This document shows positions 32,377-40,908 of a DNA stretch of 64,000 nt, piece by piece. Every line of letters begins with the position of its first letter. Positions within the stretch are counted from its first letter, which is position 1. Source of the stretch: Streptomyces vilmorinianum (GTDB taxonomy: Bacteria; Actinomycetota; Actinomycetes; Streptomycetales; Streptomycetaceae); assembly GCF_005517195.1 (NCBI RefSeq), contig NZ_CP040244.1:1692001-1756000 (forward strand), written 5' to 3'. The position numbers and the translations under genes are program-made. A model generated the notes under the pieces. It saw only the letters and a list, made by a program, of their open reading frames with translations, searched no databases and had not been told where the DNA came from.

Positions 32377-32982
32377 TCAGAGCCAGCCCTGCTGCCGCGC
32401 GGCCCGGACGGCCTCCATGCGGTTACGGGTGCCCGTCTTGCCGATGGCGGAGGAGAGGTAGTTGCGGACCGTCGATTCGGACAGGTGCAGCTTCGCCGCG
32501 ATGTCGGCGATGGTCGCCCCGTCCACGGAGGCCGCCAGGGCATCGCGTTCGCGGGCGGTCAACGGGTTCGGGCCCGCGCTGAGGGCGGCCGCCGCGAGGG
32601 CCGGGTCGATGACCGTCTCGCCGCGGAGTGTCGCGCGGATGGCGACGGCCAGCTCCTCCACCGGGCCGTCCTTCACCAGGAACCCGGCCGCCCCCGCCTC
32701 CATCGCGCGCCGCAGATAGCCGGGCCGGCCGAAGGTCGTGAGGATCAGGACCCGGCAGTCGGGAACCTCGTCGCGGAGGTCGGCGGCGGCGTCGAGCCCG
32801 GAGCGGCCGGGGAGTTCGATGTCGAGAAGCGCCACCTCGGGACGACTGCGCAGCGCGGCGTCCACGATCTCGTCTCCCCGGCCCACCTGGGCGACCACCT
32901 CGATGTCCGGCTCCATGCCCAGCAGCAGGGCCAGGGCCCCGCGCATCATGCCCTGGTCCTCGGCGAGCAGAACTCTGATCAT
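32377..32982 (-). CDS. NarL/DesR-family response regulator
   Basis: 201 residues from ATG 32982, overlapping the kinase stop (ATGA). The receiver domain has acidic pocket LLAEDQ, phospho-acceptor Asp in VALLDIELPG (about 54) and the switch Thr/Lys in ILTTF and LVKD. The C-terminal LuxR-type HTH has PLTARERDALAASVDGATIA and LSESTVRNYLSSAIGKTG. Last gene of an ABC-kinase-regulator operon, resembling the DesKR membrane-fluidity system. Confidence 0.9.
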   Translation of the reverse strand: MIRVLLAEDQGMMRGALALLLGMEPDIEVVAQVGRGDEIVDAALRSRPEVALLDIELPGRSGLDAAADLRDEVPDCRVLILTTFGRPGYLRRAMEAGAAGFLVKDGPVEELAVAIRATLRGETVIDPALAAAALSAGPNPLTARERDALAASVDGATIADIAAKLHLSESTVRNYLSSAIGKTGTRNRMEAVRAARQQGWL

Positions 32983-34124
32983 CCCGTGGGCTCCCACTCC
33001 CGTGACGCCGGGGCCTCCACGGGGAGTTCCGCGGCGACCCGGAACCCTCCGCGCGGCGCGGGCCCCGAGTCAAGGGTGCCGCCTGCGGCCGCGACCCGCT
33101 CGCGGAGGCCCGCGAGACCACTGCCCGCGGTGCCGGAGCCGGCGGCGCCCCGGCCGTCGTCGGTGACGGTCAGCCGGACCCGCTCGGGACTGCCTGCGAC
33201 CTCGATCTCGCAGCGTGTCGCCCCGCTGTGCCGCACGGCGTTGGTCGCCGACTCGCGGACGACCCAGCTCAGCAGCGCCTCCGTCCGCGGCTCCAGCGGC
33301 GGTCCCGAGCGGCGCACCACCGGCTCGATCCCGGCCGAGGAGAGCACGTCGCGGGCCCGGTCGAGCTCGGCCCCCAGGGACCCCTCGCGGTAGCCGGTGA
33401 CCGCCTCGCGGATCTCAGTGAGCGCCTGGCGGCCGACGGACTCGATGTCGGCGACCTGAGCGAGCGCGGCGTCGATGTCGCGCGGGGCGAGCCGGCGGGC
33501 GGCCTCCGACTTCACGACGATGACGGACAGGGTGTGGCCGAGCAGGTCGTGCAGATCGCGGGAGAACCGCAGCCGCTCCTTCTCGACCGCTGTGCGCGCC
33601 AGCTCCTGCCGGGTCTCGCACAGCTCCCGGACCGTCTCGGACAGGGCGAAGATGGCGGCGGTCACCATGGCCGAGATGAAGGTGCCGTAGGCCACGTTGA
33701 TCGCGTCCCAGCCGTCCCGTACTCCCGACACCACGGCCGCGGTGACGCAGAGCGGGAACACCACCTGGGGCAGCCGGCGCCCACGGGTGACCGAACCGGC
33801 GGCGAGGCCGAGCAGGGGGAAGTACAGCAGGTACGGGCCGCCGTAGGCGATGCCGAGAGCGAGCGTGACGACGGCCATGGCGGCCAGCAGCCACCAGGTG
33901 GCGGCCGCTTCACGCTTCCTCCTGTCGAAGGCACGGAAGACGACCGCGATGTAGAGGGAGTTGAAGGCGAGCAGTCCCAGGCCGGTGAGCCAGGGGTTGG
34001 ACACCTCGCCCTGGAGGAGATGGGAGACCGCGCCCATGCCCATGAGCAGCCAGGGCAGCATCGACAGTCCGTTGGGCGGACCCATCCCCTCCGGTGCCCA
34101 CCGCCCGCTTCCCTTCTTGCGCAT
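32979..34124 (-). CDS. Sensor histidine kinase, DesK-like
   Basis: 381 residues from ATG 34124 (AGGAGGGG upstream). The N-terminal half holds about five transmembrane helices. HisKA_3 phospho-acceptor region FSRDLHDLLGHTLSVIVVKS (His about 193), then an ATPase domain with RESATNAVRHSGAT and DDGRGAAGSGTAGSGLAGLR. It partners the NarL-type regulator through a 4-bp overlap and probably senses a membrane or lipid signal, by analogy with DesK. Confidence 0.9.
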   Translation of the reverse strand: MRKKGSGRWAPEGMGPPNGLSMLPWLLMGMGAVSHLLQGEVSNPWLTGLGLLAFNSLYIAVVFRAFDRRKREAAATWWLLAAMAVVTLALGIAYGGPYLLYFPLLGLAAGSVTRGRRLPQVVFPLCVTAAVVSGVRDGWDAINVAYGTFISAMVTAAIFALSETVRELCETRQELARTAVEKERLRFSRDLHDLLGHTLSVIVVKSEAARRLAPRDIDAALAQVADIESVGRQALTEIREAVTGYREGSLGAELDRARDVLSSAGIEPVVRRSGPPLEPRTEALLSWVVRESATNAVRHSGATRCEIEVAGSPERVRLTVTDDGRGAAGSGTAGSGLAGLRERVAAAGGTLDSGPAPRGGFRVAAELPVEAPASREWEPTG

Positions 34125-34136
34125 GGTCCCCCCTCC

Positions 34137-34856
34137 TTACGCCGTCCTCGCGGAGTGACGGTACGAGACGACCGCGTACGAACCGAACAGCAGGGCCCAG
34201 AGCCCGATCACGGCGATCGCCGCCACGCCCGGCGCGGTGCCCTCCGCCAGTGCCCGGCCCAGCTCGGCGAAGCGGTTGGTCGGGGTGTACGAGGAGAGCG
34301 TGCGCAGCCAGGCGGGGAAGAGCTCCACCGGGAACCACAGGCCTCCCACGACCGCGAGGCCCAGGTTGCAGGCCACGTTCACGACGCCCGTCGTCTGCGC
34401 GGTGAGGCGGTAGCCGTTGCCTATCCCCAGCAGGGTGAAGGGGAGCGAGCCGAGCCAGAGGACGAGGGCGACACCGGCCCACTGCCAGGTCTCCATCCGG
34501 ACGCCGTTGACGAGCGCGCCGGCGAGGAGGACGGCGGCGATGGCGGGCAGGACGATCACCGAGCCGGTCAGGGCGCGGCCGGTCACCACCTGGCGTGGGG
34601 TCATCGGCGTGACCCGCAACTGGCGCAGCCAGCCGAGGGACTTGTCCTCCGCGACCCCGGTGCCGACCGAGAGGGCGGCGCCCAGGGCGCCGTACGCGGC
34701 CATGCCGACCATGGAGGCGGTCTTCCACGCGGCCCCGTCCGTGCCGAGGTTGGTGAAGAGCAGGTACATCAGGACCGGCATCCCCACCCCGAAGATCACG
34801 AAGCCGGTGTCGCGCAGAGTCCGGCGGACTTCGAGCCGTACGTACTCGGTGATCAT
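34137..34856 (-). CDS. ABC-2 type transporter permease
   Basis: 239 residues. Six hydrophobic segments; the N-terminus MITEYVRLEVRRTLRDTGFV precedes the first helix, as in ABC-2 permeases. ATGA overlap with the ATPase gene upstream makes a two-component exporter (drug or lipid efflux). Encoded directly before the DesK-like kinase, which likely regulates it. Confidence 0.88.
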   Translation of the reverse strand: MITEYVRLEVRRTLRDTGFVIFGVGMPVLMYLLFTNLGTDGAAWKTASMVGMAAYGALGAALSVGTGVAEDKSLGWLRQLRVTPMTPRQVVTGRALTGSVIVLPAIAAVLLAGALVNGVRMETWQWAGVALVLWLGSLPFTLLGIGNGYRLTAQTTGVVNVACNLGLAVVGGLWFPVELFPAWLRTLSSYTPTNRFAELGRALAEGTAPGVAAIAVIGLWALLFGSYAVVSYRHSARTA

Positions 34857-35764
34857 CGGGTCGTCTCCAGGGTCGTGGCGGTGGTGCGCGTCAGGGTCAG
34901 GAAGGCGTCGTCGAGCGAGACCGGGGCGACCTCCAGGCCGCGGATCGCGTTCCTCGCCGCGAGGGCGAGGACCGTGGCGTCGGAGTCGTCCGTACGCAGC
35001 CGGGCGCGGTCGCCGCGTATCTCGACGGACGTGACACCGGGGAGGAAGGGAAGCTCCTCGGTGGGGCCGCCGGCCAGGTCGAAGGAGACGAGGCTGCCGC
35101 CGGCCGCACGCTTGAGGGTCTCGCTCGTGCCGTCGGCGAGGACGCGGCCGCGGTCGACGACGACGATCCGATCCGCGTGGGCGTCCGCCTCCTCCAGATA
35201 GTGGGTGGAGAACAGGACCGTGTTGCCGCGCCGGGCGTAGCCGCGCATCGCGTCCCAGAAGGCCTGGCGGGCCTCGACGTCCAGGGCGGCGGTCGGCTCG
35301 TCGAGGACGATCAGCTCGGGGTTCCCGGCCAGCGCCACGGCGAACCGGACCCGCTGCACCTGGCCGCCGGACAGCCGGTCGACACGGTGGCCGGCCAGCT
35401 CGGTCAGACCGGCCAGGGCGAGGGCCTCGGCGACGGGCAGCGGCACCGGGTAGGTACAGGCGACGAAGGAGACCAGCTCGCGCACGGTCACCCGGGGGAC
35501 CGGGCGGCCCTCCTGGAGCATCGCGCCGACCCGGCCGGCCGCGACAGCGCGGGCGGGTGCCCGGCCGAAGAGGGAGACCCGGCCGCCGTCGGGTGCGTCG
35601 AGGCCGAGGAGCAGTGCGATGGTGGTGGACTTCCCGGCGCCGTTGCGCCCGAGCAGGGCGACCGTCTCGCCCCGCTGAACGGTCAGGTCGATGCCGTCGA
35701 CGGCGCGGACCGTCCCGAAGCTCTTCGTCGCGGCCTCGAAGGTGACCGCAGGCTCGTTCGTCAT
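34853..35764 (-). CDS. ABC transporter ATP-binding protein (DRA/CcmA type)
   Basis: 303 residues. Walker A LLGRNGAGKSTTIALLLGL (about 34-52), signature LSGGQVQRVRFA, Walker B LIVLDEPTAALD, and His switch FSTHYLEEADAHADRI. The C-terminal 80 residues form the small domain typical of DrrA-like exporters. First gene of the four-gene operon ABC ATPase-permease-kinase-regulator. Confidence 0.9.
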   Translation of the reverse strand: MTNEPAVTFEAATKSFGTVRAVDGIDLTVQRGETVALLGRNGAGKSTTIALLLGLDAPDGGRVSLFGRAPARAVAAGRVGAMLQEGRPVPRVTVRELVSFVACTYPVPLPVAEALALAGLTELAGHRVDRLSGGQVQRVRFAVALAGNPELIVLDEPTAALDVEARQAFWDAMRGYARRGNTVLFSTHYLEEADAHADRIVVVDRGRVLADGTSETLKRAAGGSLVSFDLAGGPTEELPFLPGVTSVEIRGDRARLRTDDSDATVLALAARNAIRGLEVAPVSLDDAFLTLTRTTATTLETTR

Positions 35765-35862
35765 GCCTTCACGCTACGAATCCGGCCCCGTCCCCCGGCA
35801 GGCGTGAATGTACGGACCTGCCCGTGACAAATGTCCCGAGGCCCGTCCCCACCCGGCCCCAA

Positions 35863-35877
35863 CTGACGTACCGTCAG
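35863..35877. promoter_or_regulatory. Palindromic operator candidate CTGACGTACCGTCAG
   Basis: Fourth copy of the second palindrome, 47 bp before the KstR-type box and 165 bp before the MaoC-like gene. Confidence 0.65.
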
Positions 35878-35923
35878 GGGTTCTCAACTCATCCGCGCTC
35901 GGCTATACATGAGGATCACCGAC

Positions 35924-35939
35924 CTAGAACGCGTTCTAG
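35924..35939. promoter_or_regulatory. KstR-type box (perfect palindrome) upstream of the chsH3-like operon
   Basis: CTAGAACGCGTTCTAG is a perfect 16-bp palindrome and an exact TnnAACnnGTTnnA match, the best site in the window. It lies about 100 bp upstream of the first gene of the MaoC-ADH-SDR operon. Confidence 0.88.
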
Positions 35940-36041
35940 AACGGAACGGGCGCGTACGGGACGGTCCCGCACGGCCTCGGTGCGGCCGACGGTGCGGACG
36001 GTCGCACCGAGGTCTTCCACACCCCAAGGAGCAGCATCCTC

Positions 36042-36896
36042 ATGCCCATTGATGCCGCCGAGGCCGTCGCCGCCGAGCCCCGCAGCGCCGAGATCCGCTG
36101 GGACCACAAGGACGTCCAGCTCTACCACCTGGGACTGGGGGCCGGCACCCCCGCGACCGATCCCGACGAACTCCGCTACACCCTCGAATCCAGGCTCCAC
36201 GTCCTGCCCAGCTTCGCCACCGTCGCCGGAGCCGGCATGGGAGTCGTCGGCGGGCTCTCCGCGCCCGGCATCGACATCGACCTCGCCGCCGTCCTGCACG
36301 GCGGCCAGTCGATCACGCTCCACCGGCCCATCCCCGTCCAGGGCAGGGCCGTCAGCACCTCCCGCGTCGCCGCCGTCCACGACAAGGGCAAGGCCGCCGT
36401 CCTCGTCCTGCGCTCCGAGGCGGCGGACGACGACGGCCCGCTGTGGACCAGCGACGCGCAGATCTTCGTACGGGGCGAGGGCGGATGGGGCGGCGACCGC
36501 GGCCCCTCCGAGCGGCTCGACCTTCCCGACCGCGCGCCCGACAGGACCGTCGAGCGTCCCGTACGGGAGGACCAGGCGCTGCTCTACCGGCTCTCCGGCG
36601 ACTGGAACCCGCTGCACGCCGACCCCGAGTTCGCCAAGCTCGCCGGCTTCGACCGGCCGATCCTGCACGGGCTCTGCACGTACGGCATCACCCTCAAGGC
36701 GGTGGTGGACACGGTGCTCGGCGGGGACGTCGCCCGTGTCCGCTCGTACCGCACCCGCTTCGCCGGGGTCGTCTTCCCCGGCGAGACCCTGCGTATCCGG
36801 ATGTGGACCGGGGACGGCCGCGTCCAGGTGTCGGTCACGGCGGCCGAGCGCGACGACGCCCCCGTACTCGCCGACACCCTCGTCGAACATTCGTGA
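36042..36896 (+). CDS. MaoC-like enoyl-CoA hydratase, ChsH3 (Rv3538)-like
   Basis: 284 residues, AAGGAG before the ATG. Double hot-dog fold: N-terminal unit with WDHKDVQLYHLGLGAG and FATVAGAG, C-terminal unit with the hydratase-2 catalytic motif LYRLSGDWNPLHADPEFAKL (Asp and His) and RPILHGLCTYG. The start MPIDAAEA and layout match M. tuberculosis Rv3538 (ChsH3), which hydrates the enoyl-CoA made by FadE34. The fused FadE34-like gene and this hydratase would be consecutive steps. Confidence 0.87.
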   Translation: MPIDAAEAVAAEPRSAEIRWDHKDVQLYHLGLGAGTPATDPDELRYTLESRLHVLPSFATVAGAGMGVVGGLSAPGIDIDLAAVLHGGQSITLHRPIPVQGRAVSTSRVAAVHDKGKAAVLVLRSEAADDDGPLWTSDAQIFVRGEGGWGGDRGPSERLDLPDRAPDRTVERPVREDQALLYRLSGDWNPLHADPEFAKLAGFDRPILHGLCTYGITLKAVVDTVLGGDVARVRSYRTRFAGVVFPGETLRIRMWTGDGRVQVSVTAAERDDAPVLADTLVEHS

Positions 36897-36909
36897 TTGG
36901 AGCCGCACC

Positions 36910-37986
36910 ATGCGCGCAGCCGTACTGCACGAGATCGGCCAGGACAAACTCGAGGTCCTCGACGACGTCGAGGCGGTGGGCTTCGGCCCCGGCAAGGTGA
37001 GGATCCGGGTCAGGGCGACCGGACTGTGCCACTCCGACGTCTCCGCCATGAGCGGCGTGCTCCCGCAGCCCGCGCCGTTCATCCCCGGCCACGAGGGCGC
37101 GGGCGAGATCCTCGACATCGGCGACGGCGTCACCGGGCTCGGCGAGGGGCAGCGGGTGCTGCTGTGCTGGCTGCCCGCCTGCGGGGTCTGTCCCGCCTGC
37201 AAGCGCGGCCAGACCCAGCTCTGCCTGGCCGGCTTCATGAACGCCGGCACCCCCAACTTCCGCAGGCCCGGAGGGGAGGTCTTCGGCTTCGCCGGGACCG
37301 GCACCTTCACCGAGGAGGTCGTCGTCGACGCCGGCTGCGCCGTCCCGATCCCCGACGACGTGCCCTTCGACATCGCCGCCCTCATCGGCTGCGGGGTGAC
37401 CACGGGGCTCGGCGCGGCCATCAACACGGCGAAGGTGGAGGCGGGTTCCTCGGTCGCCGTCATCGGCTGCGGCGGCGTCGGCATCTCCGCGATCCAGGGT
37501 GCCAAACTCCAGGGAGCCGCCCAGATCGTCGCCGTCGACCCCGTCGAGTCGCGGCGCGAGGCGGCCCTGCGCTTCGGCGCGACCGAGGCGGTCGCCCCCG
37601 ACGCGCTCGCCGACGCCAAGCAGCGGATCACCGCGGGCGAGGGCTTCGACTACGTCTTCGAGGTCGTCGGAAAGTCCGCCACCGCGCGCGTGGCGTACGA
37701 GACGACCCGGCGCGGCGGCACGCTCTGCGTGGTCGGCGCGGGCGCGCTCGACGACCACCTGCAGCTCAACATGTTCGAGCTGTTCTTCGACGAGAAGCGG
37801 ATCCTGCCTTCGATGTACGGCGGCGGTGACGTGCTGCGTTCGTACGAGCGGGCCATCGCGCTGTGGCGGGCGGGCCGGATCGACCTGGAGTCGCTGATCA
37901 CCCACCGGGTGCCGCTCTCCGGGATCAACGAGGCGATCGAGCAGATGCGGACGGGTGTCGCGCTGCGTACCTGCATCGAGATCTGA
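36910..37986 (+). CDS. Zinc-containing alcohol dehydrogenase (AdhD-like)
   Basis: 358 residues. Class III-type MDR: catalytic zinc site GLCHSDVSAMSGV and PGHEGAGEI, structural zinc Cys cluster CWLPACGVCPACKRGQTQLC, and the Rossmann motif SVAVIGCGGVGISAIQGAKL. Located 13 bp after the hydratase in the same operon. It could oxidise a side-chain alcohol to the aldehyde used by the aldehyde dehydrogenase at 11.9 kb. Cofactor (NAD or mycothiol/NDMA type) is not determinable here. Confidence 0.87.
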   Translation: MRAAVLHEIGQDKLEVLDDVEAVGFGPGKVRIRVRATGLCHSDVSAMSGVLPQPAPFIPGHEGAGEILDIGDGVTGLGEGQRVLLCWLPACGVCPACKRGQTQLCLAGFMNAGTPNFRRPGGEVFGFAGTGTFTEEVVVDAGCAVPIPDDVPFDIAALIGCGVTTGLGAAINTAKVEAGSSVAVIGCGGVGISAIQGAKLQGAAQIVAVDPVESRREAALRFGATEAVAPDALADAKQRITAGEGFDYVFEVVGKSATARVAYETTRRGGTLCVVGAGALDDHLQLNMFELFFDEKRILPSMYGGGDVLRSYERAIALWRAGRIDLESLITHRVPLSGINEAIEQMRTGVALRTCIEI

Positions 37987-38000
37987 GAGGACCACGACAC

Positions 38001-38948
38001 ATGTCACTCCCTCTGGAGGGCCTGTCCGCGATCGTCACCGGCGCCGGCCGCGGCCTGGGGCGCGCCGAGGCGCTGGAGCTCGCCCGCCTGGGCGCGGCCG
38101 TCGTCGTCAACGACTACGGGCAGCCGGGGCGGGACGGCTCCGGCGAGGCGTCGGCCGCGCCGGCGGAGGAGGTCGCCGCGGAGATCCGCGCGGCGGGCGG
38201 CCGGGCGGTGGCGCACCTCGGCGACGTCGCCGACTTCGAGACCGCTCGGGGCCTGGTCGACCTGGCGGTGGGCGAGTTCGGGAAGCTGGACATCCTGGTC
38301 AACAACGCGGGGATCCTGCGCGACCGGATGGTCTTCTCGATGAGCGAGGACGAGTGGGACTCGGTGATCCGGGTCCATCTGAAGGGGCACTTCAACACCA
38401 CCCACTTCGCGGCGGTGCACTGGAGGGGCCGGGCGAAGGCGGGGGAGTCCGGGGTGTACGGCCGGATCGTCAACACCTCGTCGGAGGCGTTCCTGGCGGG
38501 CTCGGCGGGTCAGCCGAACTACGCGGCGGCCAAGGGCGGGATCGTGGGCCTGACGACGTCGACGGCGCTGGCGCTCGCCAAGTACGGCGTGACGGCGAAC
38601 GCGATCTGCCCGCGGGCGCGGACCCGGATGACGGAGGACGTCTTCGCCGGCTTCGCGGAGCCGGGGGCGGGTGAGCTGGACGCCTTGGCCCCGGAGCACG
38701 TGGCGCCGGTGGTGGGGTACCTGGCGTCCCCGGCGGCGGCGGGCGTCAACGGCCAACTGCTGGTCGTCCACGGCGGGATGGTCGCGATCGTGGACCGGCC
38801 GAGGGTGGCGGCGAAGTTCGACACGACGAAGGACGCGTTCACGTACGAGGAACTGGACGGGCTGCTGTCCCCGCACTACGCGGGCCGCCCGGCGGGGGAG
38901 ACGTTCGCGGCGGCGGAGATCCTGGGCCTGAAGCGGGGCGACGCCTGA
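38001..38948 (+). CDS. hsd4A: SDR hydroxyacyl-CoA dehydrogenase, Hsd4A-like
   Basis: 315 residues. TGAGRGLGR cofactor motif (about 13-21), NNAG at about 94, catalytic Ser in IVNTSSEAFLAGSAGQPNYA with the YAAAK active site. A longer C-terminal tail (DRPRVAAKFDTTKDAFTYEE) typifies the 17-beta-HSD4/Hsd4A subgroup (Rv3502c). Third gene of the operon, 14 bp after the alcohol dehydrogenase. It would oxidise the 3-hydroxyacyl-CoA produced by the hydratase. Confidence 0.87.
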   Translation: MSLPLEGLSAIVTGAGRGLGRAEALELARLGAAVVVNDYGQPGRDGSGEASAAPAEEVAAEIRAAGGRAVAHLGDVADFETARGLVDLAVGEFGKLDILVNNAGILRDRMVFSMSEDEWDSVIRVHLKGHFNTTHFAAVHWRGRAKAGESGVYGRIVNTSSEAFLAGSAGQPNYAAAKGGIVGLTTSTALALAKYGVTANAICPRARTRMTEDVFAGFAEPGAGELDALAPEHVAPVVGYLASPAAAGVNGQLLVVHGGMVAIVDRPRVAAKFDTTKDAFTYEELDGLLSPHYAGRPAGETFAAAEILGLKRGDA

Positions 38949-39547
38949 GGTGGAGGGGTGGGGTGGGATTCCCCCCACCCCACCCCACCCCTCCCCGAAA
39001 CCCTGACGAGACCGGGGGCCCAGCCCCCGCCCCCCCCAAACTGCGCGGCAGCTCCGCGCCGCGAGGCAACCCCCCGAGCCCCCCGCCCTGCGAGGCGGCG
39101 GCTCCGGGCCGCCGGCCCGCCCCCCACCCCCCGTTGTGGGCATTTGTTCCGCTGGGGCGGAACGGGTGGGCACAACGGACGGCGCCCTTGCGGGCGCGTC
39201 CGCCCCCAGGAGCCCCGCACCCACAGGGCGCGGCTCCCCGTGCGAGGTCGTCCAGCGGGTGGGGAACGGAAACGGCCCCGGGGAAACCCCCAGGGCGGGT
39301 GCAGCGGTACCGCCGTTCCGTGTCGCGGTGACGGAAACGGCCCCGGGGAAACCCCCAGGGCCGGTGTCGTGTTACCGCGCTTCCGAGTCGCGGCGGTGGC
39401 GGCCGTGAGGGGAGGACGAGGTGTCCTCCGACGGCGCCGACTCCCCGCGGTGCTTTCCGGAGCCGTGCGGCTGCGCGCCGTCCGTGCTTGCTTGCGACAT
39501 GCTGTAACTCACCCCGTATGGATCTCTCTTGCGTGCGATCCAAGAGT
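38949..39547. other. Gene-free region with G/C-rich dispersed repeats
   Basis: No ORF here looks coding. It opens with a G-then-C-rich hairpin (about 38950-38995) that may terminate the hsd4A operon. It continues with C-rich intergenic-repeat DNA similar in style to the ATPase-linker repeat, and contains a 31-bp direct duplication. Confidence 0.7.
39266..39361 (+). repeat. 31-bp direct repeat, two copies
   Basis: ACGGAAACGGCCCCGGGGAA plus ACCCCCAGGGC occurs at 39266-39296 and again at 39331-39361, separated by 34 bp. The core GGCCCCGGGGAAACCCCC is partly palindromic. Confidence 0.85.
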
Positions 39548-40660
39548 CTAGCCAGCGGCTTTACGGCCGGCGAGCGGAGCCTGCTGCAGCGGCACCGGCC
39601 GGCACACCTGGGGCTCCACGGGCTCGAGCGGGGCCGGTTCCGGGTCGGGGGGTACCTCCAGGCCGGCGAGACCGCAGGGCGTCTCCTCCGTCGCGTACGG
39701 CAGCCGCAGCACGCCCTCCGCCGTCCACACCCCGGACCCCGCCAGCCACCCCGCGGGCACCGCCAGTTGGTGCATCCGGCGGCCCGCGGGGCGCCACATC
39801 CCGACCCAGCTCCCCGCCGCCGCGTCGATCCGCAGCGCGACCGAGGAGCTCTCCGGCAGCAGCACCTGGCCCGGCTGCACCGCGAACGGCGTCACCGCCG
39901 CGTCGTCGAGCCGCAGGCAGTCGGGGAAGCGGATCGGCAGGAGGCTACCGAGGACGCCCCAGCCCAGCCGGTCGTGCCCCGGTGACGGCGCGTCCGAGCG
40001 GATCAGGAGCAGCCCGCTGTCCGGGTCGGCCATCAGCAGCCGGTCGTTGCTGTCCTCCGTGATCTGGAGCAGCGGCGTCACCTCGCCGCCCCGCTCCAGG
40101 TCGACCGCCACCGCCTTCACCGGGCCGTCGTCCAGGCGCCGGTCGAGGGCGAGCATCCGTCCCGTACGGTCCAGCCAGACCCCGCCCGTGCAGCGGCCCT
40201 TGACCTCCGCGACCTGCTCCGGGCCGAACGCCCCGCCCGCCACCAGCCAGATCGTGGTGGTGTCCGCGCCGACGCACATCGCGTACGCGCAGATGCCGTC
40301 GGGGGAGGGCGGCAGCAGGGTGAGGTCCTCGGACTCGACGGCTCCCAGGGCCAGTTCCCCCGTCCCGGGTCCCGTCGGGTACAGCAGGGAGAACGTGTGC
40401 CGGTGCCCGTCCACCGCCCGCCCGATCAGCACCCGCCCGTCAGCGAGCGGCAGCAGCTGCGTATGGGGCTCCTCCGGCTGGTCGAGCGGGAGGGGTACGG
40501 CGTACGGCTCCGGCCCGTCCAGGGTCCACCGCTCCGCGTACAGGGCGTCCCCCGCGCCGGCGAGCCGCGCCGCGTACGCCCCGTTCGCCGTGATCGTGAA
40601 TCGCGACGGCGATACCGCGCCGCCGTCTTCCGTCGCTGTCTCGATGGCACAGGCTGTCAT
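39548..40660 (-). CDS. Beta-propeller-like protein of unknown function
   Basis: 370 residues from ATG 40660, which has a perfect GGAGGTGA 7 nt upstream; an earlier ATG (40699) lacks one. Repeated strings such as VLIGRAVDGHRHTFSLLYP, GGVWLDRTGRMLALDRR and DRLLMADPDSGLLLIRSD look like propeller blades. No signal peptide or catalytic motif. The C-terminus is Pro/Glu-rich. I do not recognise the family. Confidence 0.75.
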   Translation of the reverse strand: MTACAIETATEDGGAVSPSRFTITANGAYAARLAGAGDALYAERWTLDGPEPYAVPLPLDQPEEPHTQLLPLADGRVLIGRAVDGHRHTFSLLYPTGPGTGELALGAVESEDLTLLPPSPDGICAYAMCVGADTTTIWLVAGGAFGPEQVAEVKGRCTGGVWLDRTGRMLALDRRLDDGPVKAVAVDLERGGEVTPLLQITEDSNDRLLMADPDSGLLLIRSDAPSPGHDRLGWGVLGSLLPIRFPDCLRLDDAAVTPFAVQPGQVLLPESSSVALRIDAAAGSWVGMWRPAGRRMHQLAVPAGWLAGSGVWTAEGVLRLPYATEETPCGLAGLEVPPDPEPAPLEPVEPQVCRPVPLQQAPLAGRKAAG

Positions 40661-40804
40661 CGACTCGTCACCTCCGGCCATCGAAGCTAGTTTTCGCACT
40701 TCCTGCCGAACAACACGAGCCCGGTCACTTCACACATAAGGGTGGCCGTGAATCGATTCTGCTGAGGCGAGGGGGCCGGTTGTGCTGGAGGGGTGAGCGT
40801 TACG

Positions 40805-40823
40805 TAAGGTAAGGCGACCCTAA
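40805..40823. promoter_or_regulatory. Iron box (DmdR/IdeR type)
   Basis: TAAGGTAAGGCGACCCTAA matches the actinomycete iron box TTAGGTTAGGCTCACCTAA at 14 of 19 positions. It lies about 85 bp upstream of the siderophore-binding lipoprotein ATG, implying repression when iron is plentiful. Confidence 0.78.
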
Positions 40824-40908
40824 GTGGAGTCTGTGACTCCGGGTACGGAGACGCCCTCCGTACCGGTTGAGAGCCGCCCGTCCCCGTACCCGTGACAGGA
40901 GAACCCTC

